DNA of 64,000 nt from Cellvibrio sp. KY-YJ-3 (GCF_008806955.1 NZ_CP031727.1:3486001-3550000), one strand, 5' to 3'. Positions 45,007 to 53,847 are shown, counted from the first letter of the stretch. The notes: generated by a model from the sequence alone, not told the origin. Translations and numbers: made by a program.

Positions 45007-46140
45007 TTATTTTCCTGCAACCGCCAATCCATCGCGCAACAAATAATTTTGAGTATCAGTCAAATGGATTAGTTGCGCCTGCGGTGTAAAAAGCTGGGCA
45101 CAATTATCCAGCGCCAAGGTTTTGTAACCCTGCTGCGCCAACAAATGCGCAGCAGCACGACTACGACGCCCGGTATCGCAATAAAAGAGATACGTGTTTT
45201 CTTTATTTAGCAGACGGGATTTAATCGCCAAAATATTTAGCGGCACATTAACTGCCTGCGGCAAATGACCTTCGCTGTATTCTTCCTCACTACGCACATC
45301 AACTGCTACCGCGCCCTTGGCAATAGTATTTTGCAACTCATTAAAGGCGAGCGTTGCCACCACGGGTTCTTTCAATAGGCGATAAAAATCCTGTTTGCCC
45401 AAGCGCATTAACACGCCGTCAGTGCGCATAATCACGCTGGCATTACGCGCTGCTTCATTTACCAGTGCATCCTCGCCAAAACAACGCCCCACACCGATGG
45501 TAGCCAGATGTTCGCGCTTATTATCCTGATGGCGCGTAACATCGGCTTCGCCTTCTTTGATGAAATAACACTGGTCGCCAATTTCACCTTGGCGAATAAT
45601 AACGTCACCCGCGTAAACGACTTGCGGTATCAAGCGCGAAAAAATCTGCTCTACATTTAAAGGAGGAACCTTAAAAAATAAATTGGAGCGCAACACTGTC
45701 ATCATCCAATCAACATCTTCATCCAGATCACGCTCGCGGGAAATATTGAGCTGTAAGTAATCCGCCACTTCACTCCAAGTGAGCAACTTATCCAATTGCT
45801 CACTGTTGATGCGCACGAGACTGCAGTCCGTTTCGGCAATTGCTGTCACCTGACGTGGTTGCTGATGAGCAATAGGAAACAGGGAGGAACGACCTTTGAC
45901 ACGGGTGCGCAAGCCATCACCGGCCACCAGACTTACATCGCCATGAAGTAAATAAACATGTTGCCCATCGTAATTACCCGCCACAAAAAGTGACTGCCCG
46001 GCACAGACCGTTTCCTGCGATGCGTTGCTGAGTAGTGCGAGCAGATGGCTCTCACTCATATCTTTAAGTGGCACCAGTGTGTGCGTCAAATTCAGGTCAA
46101 ATTCAACTGGCGGCATTGGTATGGATTTTTGAGCCTGCAT
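45007..46140 (-). CDS. Double cyclic-nucleotide-binding and rhodanese domain protein
   Basis: A 377-residue protein. The first cNMP-binding-like domain (about residues 30-125, VYLLHGDVSLVAGDGLRTRV) has a degenerate phosphate cassette. The second (about 145-255) has FGEDALVNEAARNASVIM, a good match to the cassette. A C-terminal rhodanese domain (about 275-365) has the active-site loop YCDTGRRSRAAAHLLAQQG with catalytic Cys. No HTH is present, so it is not a CRP-type regulator. The start is ATG 46140 with AAGGA 7 nt upstream. I infer a cNMP-gated sulfur or phosphate enzyme; the actual ligand is unknown. The PLP gene is 30 bp upstream. Confidence 0.87.
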   Translation of the reverse strand: MQAQKSIPMPPVEFDLNLTHTLVPLKDMSESHLLALLSNASQETVCAGQSLFVAGNYDGQHVYLLHGDVSLVAGDGLRTRVKGRSSLFPIAHQQPRQVTAIAETDCSLVRINSEQLDKLLTWSEVADYLQLNISRERDLDEDVDWMMTVLRSNLFFKVPPLNVEQIFSRLIPQVVYAGDVIIRQGEIGDQCYFIKEGEADVTRHQDNKREHLATIGVGRCFGEDALVNEAARNASVIMRTDGVLMRLGKQDFYRLLKEPVVATLAFNELQNTIAKGAVAVDVRSEEEYSEGHLPQAVNVPLNILAIKSRLLNKENTYLFYCDTGRRSRAAAHLLAQQGYKTLALDNCAQLFTPQAQLIHLTDTQNYLLRDGLAVAGK

Positions 46141-46170
46141 AGCAACATCCTTCATGGTGAAAGCTGATTC

Positions 46171-47121
46171 TCAAGGGCAATTAAAACCGCGGCGCCCTTG
46201 CAAACCACCGGTGTGAATCGCAATAAGGCGTGAGCCGCGCGGCCAATAACCTTGTTGCGCCAGGGAACTAATCCCCCAAAGCATTTTTATTGTATAAACC
46301 GGATCAAGGGGAATGCCCGTGCTACGCTCAAACCCCCGCCAAAACTCGAATAAACTCGCACTTGGTTTTTTGGCATAACCGCCGCCGTGAAAACCGGAAA
46401 TTAATCGCCAGTTATCGGCAAAGTATGATTCCGCAGAAACCAACTCACGATAACAAGTGGCGATATTAGCCCCTAAGTCACCGGCACCTTTCAACACTGA
46501 AAAGCCAATTACCGGTTTTTGTCGATCCACACCAGCAGCCAAACCCGCCAAACTAGTGCCCGTACCAACGGGAATGCATACCGCAGCATAATCACCCTGT
46601 GTTTGCTGCTCAAGCGCATGGCCCAACAACTGCACTCCACGTGCACCGGCAAGATTAGCTCCGCCTTCAGGAATAAGATATGACGGCCCATAACAAGCCT
46701 GCATATCGGTCAGCCAATCCGCTTCAGTTTTTCGGTCGTACTCCGCGCGACTAACAAAAACCAGTTTCATCCCCCAGGCCTCGGCATCCATCAAGGTTGC
46801 GCTCAAGTGCGCAGGTCGCTCGCCGCGAATAACACCAATAGCGTTAATGCGATAACGATGCGCCGCAGCGGCCAATGCATGTAGATGGTTGGAATAAGCA
46901 CCACCAAAACTGAGCACTTGGGAGAAGCCTTGGCTACGCGCCGCCTGCAAATTAAAAAACAACTTATAAAATTTGTTGCCCGACAATTGCGAATCCAACA
47001 AATCATCACGCCTGACCCACAACTCAATGCCCTGTTTGGAGAGCATTGCCGTTGTTGCCCGCTGTAAAGGCACTGCAAGAGCAGCATCTGCCAACTGCTG
47101 CGCGGTTTCTATCACCACCAC
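46171..47121 (-). CDS. PLP-dependent D-cysteine desulfhydrase / ACC deaminase family protein
   Basis: A 316-residue type II PLP enzyme. The Lys region is LDSQLSGNKFYKLFFNLQAA, followed by VLSFGGAYSNHLHALAAAAH; the phosphate-binding loop is IPVGTGTSLAGLAAGV. This matches D-cysteine desulfhydrase or 1-aminocyclopropane-1-carboxylate deaminase homologues; distinguishing them is not possible by eye. The frame begins with three successive GTG codons at 47121; AGGA spacing favours the second or third. Its neighbour carries a rhodanese domain, which hints at shared sulfur chemistry. Confidence 0.9.
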   Translation of the reverse strand: MVVIETAQQLADAALAVPLQRATTAMLSKQGIELWVRRDDLLDSQLSGNKFYKLFFNLQAARSQGFSQVLSFGGAYSNHLHALAAAAHRYRINAIGVIRGERPAHLSATLMDAEAWGMKLVFVSRAEYDRKTEADWLTDMQACYGPSYLIPEGGANLAGARGVQLLGHALEQQTQGDYAAVCIPVGTGTSLAGLAAGVDRQKPVIGFSVLKGAGDLGANIATCYRELVSAESYFADNWRLISGFHGGGYAKKPSASLFEFWRGFERSTGIPLDPVYTIKMLWGISSLAQQGYWPRGSRLIAIHTGGLQGRRGFNCP

Positions 47122-47127
47122 AAATTC

Positions 47128-48507
47128 CTATCGCCGACTATCTGCCAACATCCCAAGAGCCACCGCCTGATGCTGCGCACAGCGATCACTCTCACCGGGG
47201 TGGAATTCTAACGGAGTTTCGATAACGGGGATGCTCCTACCGCAGGTCTTGCCACGCGCATCTACCGCGTTACAACATGGCAGTTGATGATGCGCCAACC
47301 ACGCGAGATACACCGGTTCATTTACACCCACTTTAGCCGCCGCGTAGGCATTGGGGTTTTCCAGATAGACACCAATATCATCGAGCGGAATCGCAACCTC
47401 CCCCAAACCGGGTAAAAATGTCACCAGATTAACGCCAGCTTTAACTAGCCGGCCAAGCAATTGATCACCACTGTTTTTGAGCAATTGCTGGTTTTCATGC
47501 TTAAGTTGGACAAGCTCTTCTTTGAGTGTGCTTTCGTTTTGGTGACGATAAAACAACTCAACCTCGCGCATGTCCAGCATTTCACGCAGCTCGGCGGTAG
47601 CAGCGTGGATTTTGGCATCCAGCTCTAACGAGAAATTTTCCTGCAACAACTGGATTTGGCTAGATTCACCTTGCTGCGCGGCCTTGAGCTTATGCGCAAA
47701 ATACTCGCGCATCCCTTCCACCTTGGTCGCCTGGATATCAAGTGTTTCCTTGAGGGTTTGATTGCGCTCCGCCAGCTCTTTGTTCTCTTGCGCCAATTGC
47801 TGCAACTTTTCCTGATAAGCCAAAACACGCTTTTGGTGTTCTTGCTGTAAGCCGTGCAGTTTTGCCTGCTTTTGATTCATCAGGGTTGCAATATGCAAGG
47901 TCTGCTCATTAGTTAGCAGCTCGATTTGCTTGGCCAACTCGGCCGTATAGTAATCGTGTAAACGCTGCTCCAAGGCTGCCTGCTCACGCGCAAGCACCTC
48001 TTCGCTCAACACCTGATTGGGCACAATTGCATCACGCGAGGATCGAGCAGCTGGCTTTTCGGCTTTAACCACAAACCCCAAGCGATTAGCTTTCACCGCA
48101 TCACGAATAGCAATAAAACTATTATTGCCAACCTGCATGGAGGGATCCCAAAGGTTCTTTTGATGCCAAGCAACCGGGCATTGGCTGTAACACACCAGGC
48201 GCACCGCACCCGCGCCCATATCGGGGCCTGTCCCGGCCGAGTCCAACAATTGCTGTAAAGGGACATTCCAGCGTCGATCAACCATGCCTTGCTCATCAAA
48301 ACTGATAAGGAAAAACACCAGCCCCGTTACAGCCAAGCCGCTGCCCACTTGTATATAGGCTGCCTTGACGGAAGCGCCGGCAAAATCAGGAATGGGGATA
48401 AAACCATCGAGAATCGCCTCAAATTCCGTATAAAGCAGCTCACGAGCGACGCGCTCATGATCAAACAGAAAAACGGCTTCAAAATTTGCTGTGGAGGGGT
48501 GCGGCAT
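47128..48507 (-). CDS. Coiled-coil protein with Cys-rich C-terminus, function unknown
   Basis: A 459-residue protein. Residues 1-150 form a globular domain (ANFEAVFLFDHERVARELLY, GSGLAVTGLVFFLISFDEQG). Residues about 175-365 are a long coiled coil rich in Q, E, L and K. The C-terminus has CCNAVDARGKTCGRSIPVIE and ESDRCAQHQ, five Cys/His ligands that could bind zinc. The start at ATG 48507 is tentative; no good ribosome site is seen. It lies 6 bp upstream of the PLP gene, so they are one unit. Such proteins are sometimes labelled chromosome-partitioning; I see no ParA motif. Confidence 0.75.
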   Translation of the reverse strand: MPHPSTANFEAVFLFDHERVARELLYTEFEAILDGFIPIPDFAGASVKAAYIQVGSGLAVTGLVFFLISFDEQGMVDRRWNVPLQQLLDSAGTGPDMGAGAVRLVCYSQCPVAWHQKNLWDPSMQVGNNSFIAIRDAVKANRLGFVVKAEKPAARSSRDAIVPNQVLSEEVLAREQAALEQRLHDYYTAELAKQIELLTNEQTLHIATLMNQKQAKLHGLQQEHQKRVLAYQEKLQQLAQENKELAERNQTLKETLDIQATKVEGMREYFAHKLKAAQQGESSQIQLLQENFSLELDAKIHAATAELREMLDMREVELFYRHQNESTLKEELVQLKHENQQLLKNSGDQLLGRLVKAGVNLVTFLPGLGEVAIPLDDIGVYLENPNAYAAAKVGVNEPVYLAWLAHHQLPCCNAVDARGKTCGRSIPVIETPLEFHPGESDRCAQHQAVALGMLADSRR

Positions 48508-48775
48508 AGGCGGGAATCTCAAGCCTGGCTTAGGACAGCTTGAGTATAGGAAATCAGGCGCCAAAAAAAAGTGAACAACCCCCTCTCCGACTGATTTTCA
48601 GGCGGATTTGCGGCCTACTCGACGAATTTGAATAGAATAAATTAAGCCGAAAAAAAAACTAGTTATAGGTGCCAGGCTTAAAAAATAGAAAAGTGATTAA
48701 AATCGTGAAAACAGGCGGGGAAAATCAGAGGAAGTTAACCAGAGCCTTGCAGCAAAACGCTGCAGCAGCTCTTAT

Positions 48776-48859
48776 TTAGATGTCTGAGTAATCTTCGTAA
48801 AAGTCATCATCAGCATCGTCGTACTGGATATCCAGTAAATCTTCAACATAGTCTTGCAT
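48776..48859 (-). CDS. 27-residue acidic microprotein
   Basis: A very short frame, ATG 48859 to TAA 48776, behind an optimal AAGGAG (48868-48873) at 8 nt spacing. It opens MQDYVEDLLDIQYDD and ends in YEDYSDI; more than 40 percent of residues are Asp or Glu, with five aromatics and no basic residue. A G+C-rich hairpin without a T-run lies just downstream (about 48740-48773). It follows the tRNA terminator. No family is recognised. The strength of the ribosome site is the main evidence that it is translated. Confidence 0.6.
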   Translation of the reverse strand: MQDYVEDLLDIQYDDADDDFYEDYSDI

Positions 48860-48994
48860 GGGAGTATCTCCTTGGGTTTGTTTGTTATGTACGCTATTCA
48901 ATGGACAAGCAGATCAATCGCTTGTTCCTGGGACTAGGCCGCACAAGAAGCAAACTACCAACGAGATGTGACAATTATATGTACAGATAAAAAG

Positions 48995-49023
48995 AAAAAG
49001 CCCGCAACCTGTGCGGGCTTTTT
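48995..49023 (-). terminator. Rho-independent terminator of the tRNA operon
   Basis: A 12 bp perfect stem AAAAAGCCCGCA / TGCGGGCTTTTT with loop ACCTG, seven bases beyond the tRNA-Asp CCA end. Confidence 0.92.
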
Positions 49024-49029
49024 GTATAG

Positions 49030-49106
49030 TGGCGGACCGGACGGGGCTCGAACCCGCGACCTCCGGCGTGACAGGCCGGCATTCTAACCGACTGAACTAC
49101 CGGTCC
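49030..49106 (-). tRNA. tRNA-Asp (anticodon GTC)
   Basis: A 77-nt cloverleaf including an encoded CCA. The acceptor GGACCGG pairs with CCGGTCC, the anticodon loop is CCTGTCACG with GTC, and the T-arm reads CGCGGGTTCGAGCCCCG. The discriminator is G, as expected for tRNA-Asp. Confidence 0.97.
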
Positions 49107-49165
49107 GCATGCTTCTCAAACTGAGTATTTTGCATTGATGCTCTTGTTCATGAGAGCGCAAAATG

Positions 49166-49241
49166 TGGTGGGCGGTACAAGACTCGAACTTGTGACCCAT
49201 GCCTTGTAAGGGCATTGCTCTACCAACTGAGCTAACCGCCC
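49166..49241 (-). tRNA. tRNA-Val (anticodon TAC)
   Basis: A 76-nt cloverleaf with encoded CCA. The acceptor GGGCGGT pairs with ACCGCCC, the D-arm TAGCTCAGTTGGTAGAGC is canonical, and the anticodon loop CCTTACAAG carries TAC. The discriminator is A, as in tRNA-Val. Co-transcribed with tRNA-Asp 59 bp downstream. Confidence 0.97.
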
Positions 49242-49258
49242 CTCGTTGAGAGGTGCGC

Positions 49259-49286
49259 ATTCTATCGAATTTGAACTTCGTGTCAA
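49259..49286 (-). promoter_or_regulatory. Sigma-70 promoter of the tRNA-Val/tRNA-Asp operon
   Basis: On the minus strand TTGACA (49286-49281) and TAGAAT (49264-49259) are separated by 16 bp, followed by a G+C-rich discriminator GCGCACC. That combination is typical of stable-RNA promoters under stringent control. The tRNA-Val 5' end lies 17 nt beyond the -10. Confidence 0.85.
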
Positions 49287-49468
49287 ACATTTTTCAGCGA
49301 AAAATATAAAGTTTTTTTAATTTGTACAAAACAGAGGCAAAGGCGAGTAAAAAGCCAACAGACTGATTCAAACTCACCCTGTAAAAATCGCCAACCTGGA
49401 ATTGCATTCGATATATTTACCGGCAGCGAGTAGATTATCAGCCCGATCAAGAGCAACAACATCAACCA

Positions 49469-50881
49469 ATGAATATACCCAATCCATTCAGCAGCCTCTC
49501 GGCAACCGATTCCATTACCGGAATGGGTATATTGGTCATTTTTCTGATAATCCTGCAAACCTTACTGATTATAGGTTTACAGCGCAGCCGCATGAGTAAT
49601 AAACGCGCACGCAATGCGCTCAAAGAATCACAGAAGGCGCTCGAACAACGTATTCGCGAACGCACTGATAGCCTGTATTTAACCAACAACCTACTTATCG
49701 ATGAGGTAGCGCGGCACGAGCAAACGGGACGCCAACTGCGCGAGACAAAGCTATATTTACAAAGCATGATAAACTCAATGCCATCGATTATTATCGGTGT
49801 CACCGCCGATGCGGAAGTAACTCACTGGAACGCCGCTGCCGAAAATACCTTTGAAATTTTTTCTCACGATGCGCTGGGAAAAAAAATTACTGCGTTACTA
49901 CCTCGCTTCCCCATCACACTGCAAACCATTCAGACTACGATTCGCGAAGGCGAGCCTCTATCCAGCCAACATGTGCAACAGCATGACGATGAGAAAAATC
50001 GCTATTTTGAAATAACTATTTATCCGTTGATCTCACGTACCCAACAAGGGGCAGTGATTCGGATAGATGATGTTACATTTAAAGTAACCATTGAAAACTT
50101 GATGATTCAAAATGAGAAAATGTATTCGCTCGGCGAAGTAGCAGCAGGCATAGCCCACGAAATTAATAACCCGCTCAGCGTTATTCTGCAAAATGCCCAA
50201 AATATTCAGCGCCGTACCGACCCGCAGCTGGCCATGAATCAAACACGCGCACAACAATTAAATGTTGACCTGAAAAGCCTATACAATTATTTGTCAGCCA
50301 GTGAAATTCCACAAATGATGGATTCAATCCGCGAAGCGGGCGAGCGCTCAGCCAGTATTGTGCGCAACATGCTGGAGTTTTCCCACAACTCCAAACGCAT
50401 TATTGACCTGATTGATATAAAACATTTGCTTGAACAGACCATTGTACTTAACCGCAGCACTCAACATGCAAATGAAAATAATCAGATCGCTATAAACACT
50501 CAGTATGTAGAACCTCTCCCCCCCGTAAAAGCATCTGCACCGGAACTACAGCAGGTTTTATTGAATTTATTGCGCAACGCCACTCAAGCGCTTAATCAGT
50601 ATAAAACTCAAAATCCGCAGATCCTTATTAAGGTCTATGTGGAAAATAATAATCTTGTGATAGAGGTTCAGGACAACGGCCCCGGCATGACAGATACTGT
50701 GCGCGAGCATGTTTTTGAGCCATTTTTTACCACCAAAGAAGTCGGCTCTGGCACAGGTCTGGGTTTGTCAGTTTCCTATTTTATTATCACTGAGCGCCAT
50801 CAAGGTTCTATTGATGTTAAAACCTCCCCCGGCAAAGGCAGTAATTTTATTATTAAATTACCACTTACCAGCGCTCAATAA
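49469..50881 (+). CDS. Membrane-bound PAS sensor histidine kinase (orphan)
   Basis: A 470-residue kinase. One transmembrane helix near residues 17-37 (GILVIFLIILQTLLIIGL) is followed by a coiled coil, a PAS domain (about 96-205, SMINSMPSIIIGVTADAEVT), and the H-box LGEVAAGIAHEINNPLSVIL with His230. The catalytic domain has an N-box (QVLLNLLRNATQALNQYK), G1 (VQDNGPGM) and G2 (GSGTGLGLSVSYF). An unusual stretch of about 70 residues follows the H-box before the second helix motif. No response regulator gene is adjacent. The N-terminal region is too short for an extracellular sensor, so the signal is probably internal or membrane-related. Confidence 0.9.
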   Translation: MNIPNPFSSLSATDSITGMGILVIFLIILQTLLIIGLQRSRMSNKRARNALKESQKALEQRIRERTDSLYLTNNLLIDEVARHEQTGRQLRETKLYLQSMINSMPSIIIGVTADAEVTHWNAAAENTFEIFSHDALGKKITALLPRFPITLQTIQTTIREGEPLSSQHVQQHDDEKNRYFEITIYPLISRTQQGAVIRIDDVTFKVTIENLMIQNEKMYSLGEVAAGIAHEINNPLSVILQNAQNIQRRTDPQLAMNQTRAQQLNVDLKSLYNYLSASEIPQMMDSIREAGERSASIVRNMLEFSHNSKRIIDLIDIKHLLEQTIVLNRSTQHANENNQIAINTQYVEPLPPVKASAPELQQVLLNLLRNATQALNQYKTQNPQILIKVYVENNNLVIEVQDNGPGMTDTVREHVFEPFFTTKEVGSGTGLGLSVSYFIITERHQGSIDVKTSPGKGSNFIIKLPLTSAQ

Positions 50882-50938
50882 ACAATAGGCAACCCTAGCA
50901 AGCTTAATAAAAATTAAACTGAATCATCGAGGGGAAAA

Positions 50939-51673
50939 ATGATCAAACCATTACACTTAACCATGATTAGCCTGGGTGCCCTGATTTTTAGCGGTTGCGC
51001 TACACCGCCGCCGCCACCTATTGATGCCAATACACTTGCCTCCGCTGCCGAAAAAATTCTCTCCGAAAACATTTACTACAATGAGCTGTTCACTAGCTGC
51101 GCGGCACTGGGTGGCGAAATTGAAGTCGATGCAATAAATGTGCAGCAAAACTGGTTAAATGCTAACGCGCCATTGGTGGTAGCAGCCGATAGTTACTACA
51201 GTCAACAGCAAGCGGAAAACAGCTTTGAATACGCGGGGCTAACCCTTGCACCCACGGCCATTCGTCTGGTGCTTGATGCCAGACAAAAAGCAAAAGATGA
51301 ACTTTCACTGAGCAAACGCAGCCCGGCAAACCAGCAAAAAACCTGTGCCTTCAAGCTGGCACAAATGGCACCCGCCACACTGCCGTTGAGTAACGACCCA
51401 GCGATTGCCCGTGCCCAAACAGAACTGCTAAAACACCAACCACTGGATGAAACACCGCTCAGCGCCCCGCGTTTAGCAGGTGGTATCAACGCCATTCCCG
51501 GCGGAAAAAGTTTTTTCACGATCAACAAGAGCCATCAATCCAACTGCCCTGATGCTTACACCTTAGTGATCGCCAATGACTGGCCCAAGGAAGCTTACGC
51601 TAACTTCTGCGGTGCCAAGGCAGTGGAAGTGCTGATTTGCGACTGGGGCAAATGCGACATAAAAAAGTTATAA
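50939..51673 (+). CDS. Hypothetical lipoprotein
   Basis: A 244-residue protein with a lipobox: MIKPLHLTMISLGALIFSGC, acylation at Cys20, then a proline tract TPPPPP. Residue +2 after the Cys is Ala, so outer-membrane sorting is likely. The mature domain is mixed helix/strand with four further cysteines (TSCAALGG, KTCAFK, SNCPDAYT, NFCGAKA, and CDWGKCDI at the end). Not a family I recognise. It follows the histidine kinase by 57 bp, so co-transcription is possible. GAGGGG precedes the ATG. Confidence 0.82.
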   Translation: MIKPLHLTMISLGALIFSGCATPPPPPIDANTLASAAEKILSENIYYNELFTSCAALGGEIEVDAINVQQNWLNANAPLVVAADSYYSQQQAENSFEYAGLTLAPTAIRLVLDARQKAKDELSLSKRSPANQQKTCAFKLAQMAPATLPLSNDPAIARAQTELLKHQPLDETPLSAPRLAGGINAIPGGKSFFTINKSHQSNCPDAYTLVIANDWPKEAYANFCGAKAVEVLICDWGKCDIKKL

Positions 51674-51683
51674 TGGCCGAAAA

Positions 51684-51707
51684 CAAGCTCCGGCAACCCG
51701 GAGCTTG
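51684..51707 (+). terminator. Rho-independent terminator after the lipoprotein gene
   Basis: Perfect 10 bp arms CAAGCTCCGG / CCGGAGCTTG, loop CAAC, followed after five bases by TTTTT. It sits only 22 bp upstream of trmA, which probably has a promoter overlapping this region or is fed by read-through. Confidence 0.7.
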
Positions 51708-51729
51708 AGTCATTTTTGATGAGCCATTT

Positions 51730-52818
51730 ATGATTCCTACCGATTTCTCCCCCGCTAGCTACCAAGATCAACTCCGCGAAAAAGTTCGTCGAATTACAGC
51801 CGATTTTTCGGCTTTTTCATTGCCCGACATTCAGGTTTTTTCATCACCGGAAAAACATTATCGGATGCGTGCCGAATTTCGTGTCTGGCATGAAAAAGAG
51901 CGTACCGATTACGTGATGTTTACGCAGGACGAATTCAAGCGTCCCTATCCAATCCATGAGTTTCCGGTTGGATCGGCGCTGATGAATAACCTGATGCCGC
52001 GTTTACTCGCTGAAATTAATAGCGATGAATTACTTCGCCACAAACTGTATCAAGTTGAATTTCTGACTACCCAAAGCGGTGAAGCACTCGTCACTTTGAT
52101 TTATCACAAAGCCTTGGGGGATGACTGGATAGCGCGCGCGCGTACGCTGAAAACCGCATTGAAAATTGATATTGTTGGCCGCAGCCGCAAGCAGCGTTTA
52201 TTGGTAGAACGCGATCACGTTATTGAACGGTTAACGGTTGCCGGACGCGAATACCAGTATCAACAAGTTGAGGCCAGCTTTACCCAACCCAACGCCAAGG
52301 TGTGTGAATCCATGCTCGGTTGGGCGGTAGAACACAGCAAGGAAATTGGCGGGGATTTATTAGAACTCTATTGCGGGAATGGTAATTTCACCCTGCCCTT
52401 ATCACAGAACTTTGACAAAGTATTAGCCACTGAAGTATCAAAAACCTCAGTGGAATCGGCGCTGTTTAATATCGCTGCAAATAAGATCAACAATATTCAA
52501 ATTGCGCGCATGTCGAGCGAGGAATTCTCTCAGGCGATGGATGGTGTGCGCGAGTTTAATCGTCTGCGCCATATCAATTTAGCGGATTACAACTTCACTA
52601 GCATTTTTGTGGACCCGCCTCGCGCAGGGCTTGACCCACATACCACCAGTATTACCCAGCGCTTTGACAATATTATTTATATCTCCTGCAACCCCGATAC
52701 ATTGCGTGAAAATTTAAAAATCATTACCCAGACGCACACGATTAAAGCCTTTGCGATTTTTGATCAATTTCCCTACACACATCATGTCGAATGCGGCGTA
52801 GTATTGCAGAAAAAGTAA
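51730..52818 (+). CDS. trmA: tRNA (uracil-54-C5)-methyltransferase TrmA
   Basis: A 362-residue SAM-dependent enzyme forming m5U54 (ribothymidine) in the T-loop of tRNAs. The SAM site is LLELYCGNGNFTLPLSQNFD. DPPRAGLD and the nucleophile Cys in YISCNPDTLRENL follow, with the general-base Glu in HHVECGVVLQK at the end. It lacks the TRAM domain of RlmD-type enzymes, which favours TrmA. Length is as in E. coli. Convergent with the GNAT gene. Confidence 0.96.
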   Translation: MIPTDFSPASYQDQLREKVRRITADFSAFSLPDIQVFSSPEKHYRMRAEFRVWHEKERTDYVMFTQDEFKRPYPIHEFPVGSALMNNLMPRLLAEINSDELLRHKLYQVEFLTTQSGEALVTLIYHKALGDDWIARARTLKTALKIDIVGRSRKQRLLVERDHVIERLTVAGREYQYQQVEASFTQPNAKVCESMLGWAVEHSKEIGGDLLELYCGNGNFTLPLSQNFDKVLATEVSKTSVESALFNIAANKINNIQIARMSSEEFSQAMDGVREFNRLRHINLADYNFTSIFVDPPRAGLDPHTTSITQRFDNIIYISCNPDTLRENLKIITQTHTIKAFAIFDQFPYTHHVECGVVLQKK

Positions 52819-52845
52819 TGGGAAATAATTAGTGCTTTGGAAGCT

Positions 52846-53361
52846 TCATTCGCTGACAAGCTCACGCGTCATATAAATCGCAGGACCAGAGTAGGATGCA
52901 AGATTGTACTGCTGGGTTTCATCCAGTTGCGCGCACTCATTGAAACCTAGTTTCTGCCAAAAGGATTTGGAGTTTTGCACCGATACTAACGCTGCTGCAC
53001 GCAATTCCCGTTGACGCGCCTCCTTCAAAGCGTGATTCACCAACATTGGCCCCACACCACAGCCCGCCGCCGACTTACTGATTGCAAGATCATGTAGATA
53101 GAGCGCTGTAGAGTCGGGCTTGTGCGTAAACTCGCTGCCCCAAGGTGATACCTCACCCAGCGCAGATTGATAGCCGACCAGATAACCACACACCTCACCC
53201 GCACGCTCTACTACCCAGGATGTATCCGGCGTTTGTGCAAAACGTGCGTGAATTACCTCGTCAGCTTCCAGAATTTCATCGATATAGGCTTCTGCTTGAA
53301 TACGGATAACATCAGCAAGGTCGCACAACTGCATGGCACGACAAATAAACTCTACAGTCAT
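52846..53361 (-). CDS. GNAT-family N-acetyltransferase
   Basis: A 171-residue acetyltransferase. The acetyl-CoA motif A is LHDLAISKSAAGCGVGPMLV (Q/RxxGxG in variant form), followed by HALKEARQRELRAAALVSVQ and the NSKSFWQKLGFNE motif B. The substrate cannot be told. It is 12 bp downstream of the DUF2489 gene and shares its transcript. Confidence 0.88.
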   Translation of the reverse strand: MTVEFICRAMQLCDLADVIRIQAEAYIDEILEADEVIHARFAQTPDTSWVVERAGEVCGYLVGYQSALGEVSPWGSEFTHKPDSTALYLHDLAISKSAAGCGVGPMLVNHALKEARQRELRAAALVSVQNSKSFWQKLGFNECAQLDETQQYNLASYSGPAIYMTRELVSE

Positions 53362-53373
53362 TCTTAAATAGCC

Positions 53374-53847
53374 TTAAAAATCGCGTCCCAGAATGCGCTT
53401 GGCTGCATCCATCACAAAATCATTAAACGTGGCTTCGTGATTCAAACGCTCCAGATCAAACTTGCGCTGCTCGGCATTGGACAAGTTTTGCCATGCCTGC
53501 AAATAAGGAATATGGCTGGTTTTTTCGCGCAGTTGATAAAACGCCGAGAATTCGGTTTTCACCTCCCCATTCACATCCAATGTATCCAGTAACCCGGCGA
53601 TCCGAATACTCGCCTCAGTCAGGGTCAACTCTTGATTGTGCAGCGCTTGTGCCAATATTTGGATGCTTTTATTAATCCATTCGCGCTGCTCACGCTGCGC
53701 TTGTTGATTGGCAAGTTCCTGTGCTTTTAATTTTTGCTCACGCTCTTTTTGTTTGCGATACACCTGAAATACCAAACGCCCGGCAATGACCGCCAACACA
53801 ATAATAATTAGCGCGCCTAACAAGATTAATATCGATAACAACGTCAT
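53374..53847 (-). CDS. DUF2489 family membrane-anchored protein
   Basis: A 157-residue protein with one N-terminal transmembrane helix (LLSILILLGALIIIVLAVIA), a charged helix (QKEREQKLKAQELANQQAQR), and a helical C-domain (IASIRIAGLLDTLDV-like segment, then RKFDLERLNHEATFNDFVMD). This matches DUF2489. Function unknown. Between GNAT and rmuC, all leftward. Confidence 0.85.
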   Translation of the reverse strand: MTLLSILILLGALIIIVLAVIAGRLVFQVYRKQKEREQKLKAQELANQQAQREQREWINKSIQILAQALHNQELTLTEASIRIAGLLDTLDVNGEVKTEFSAFYQLREKTSHIPYLQAWQNLSNAEQRKFDLERLNHEATFNDFVMDAAKRILGRDF

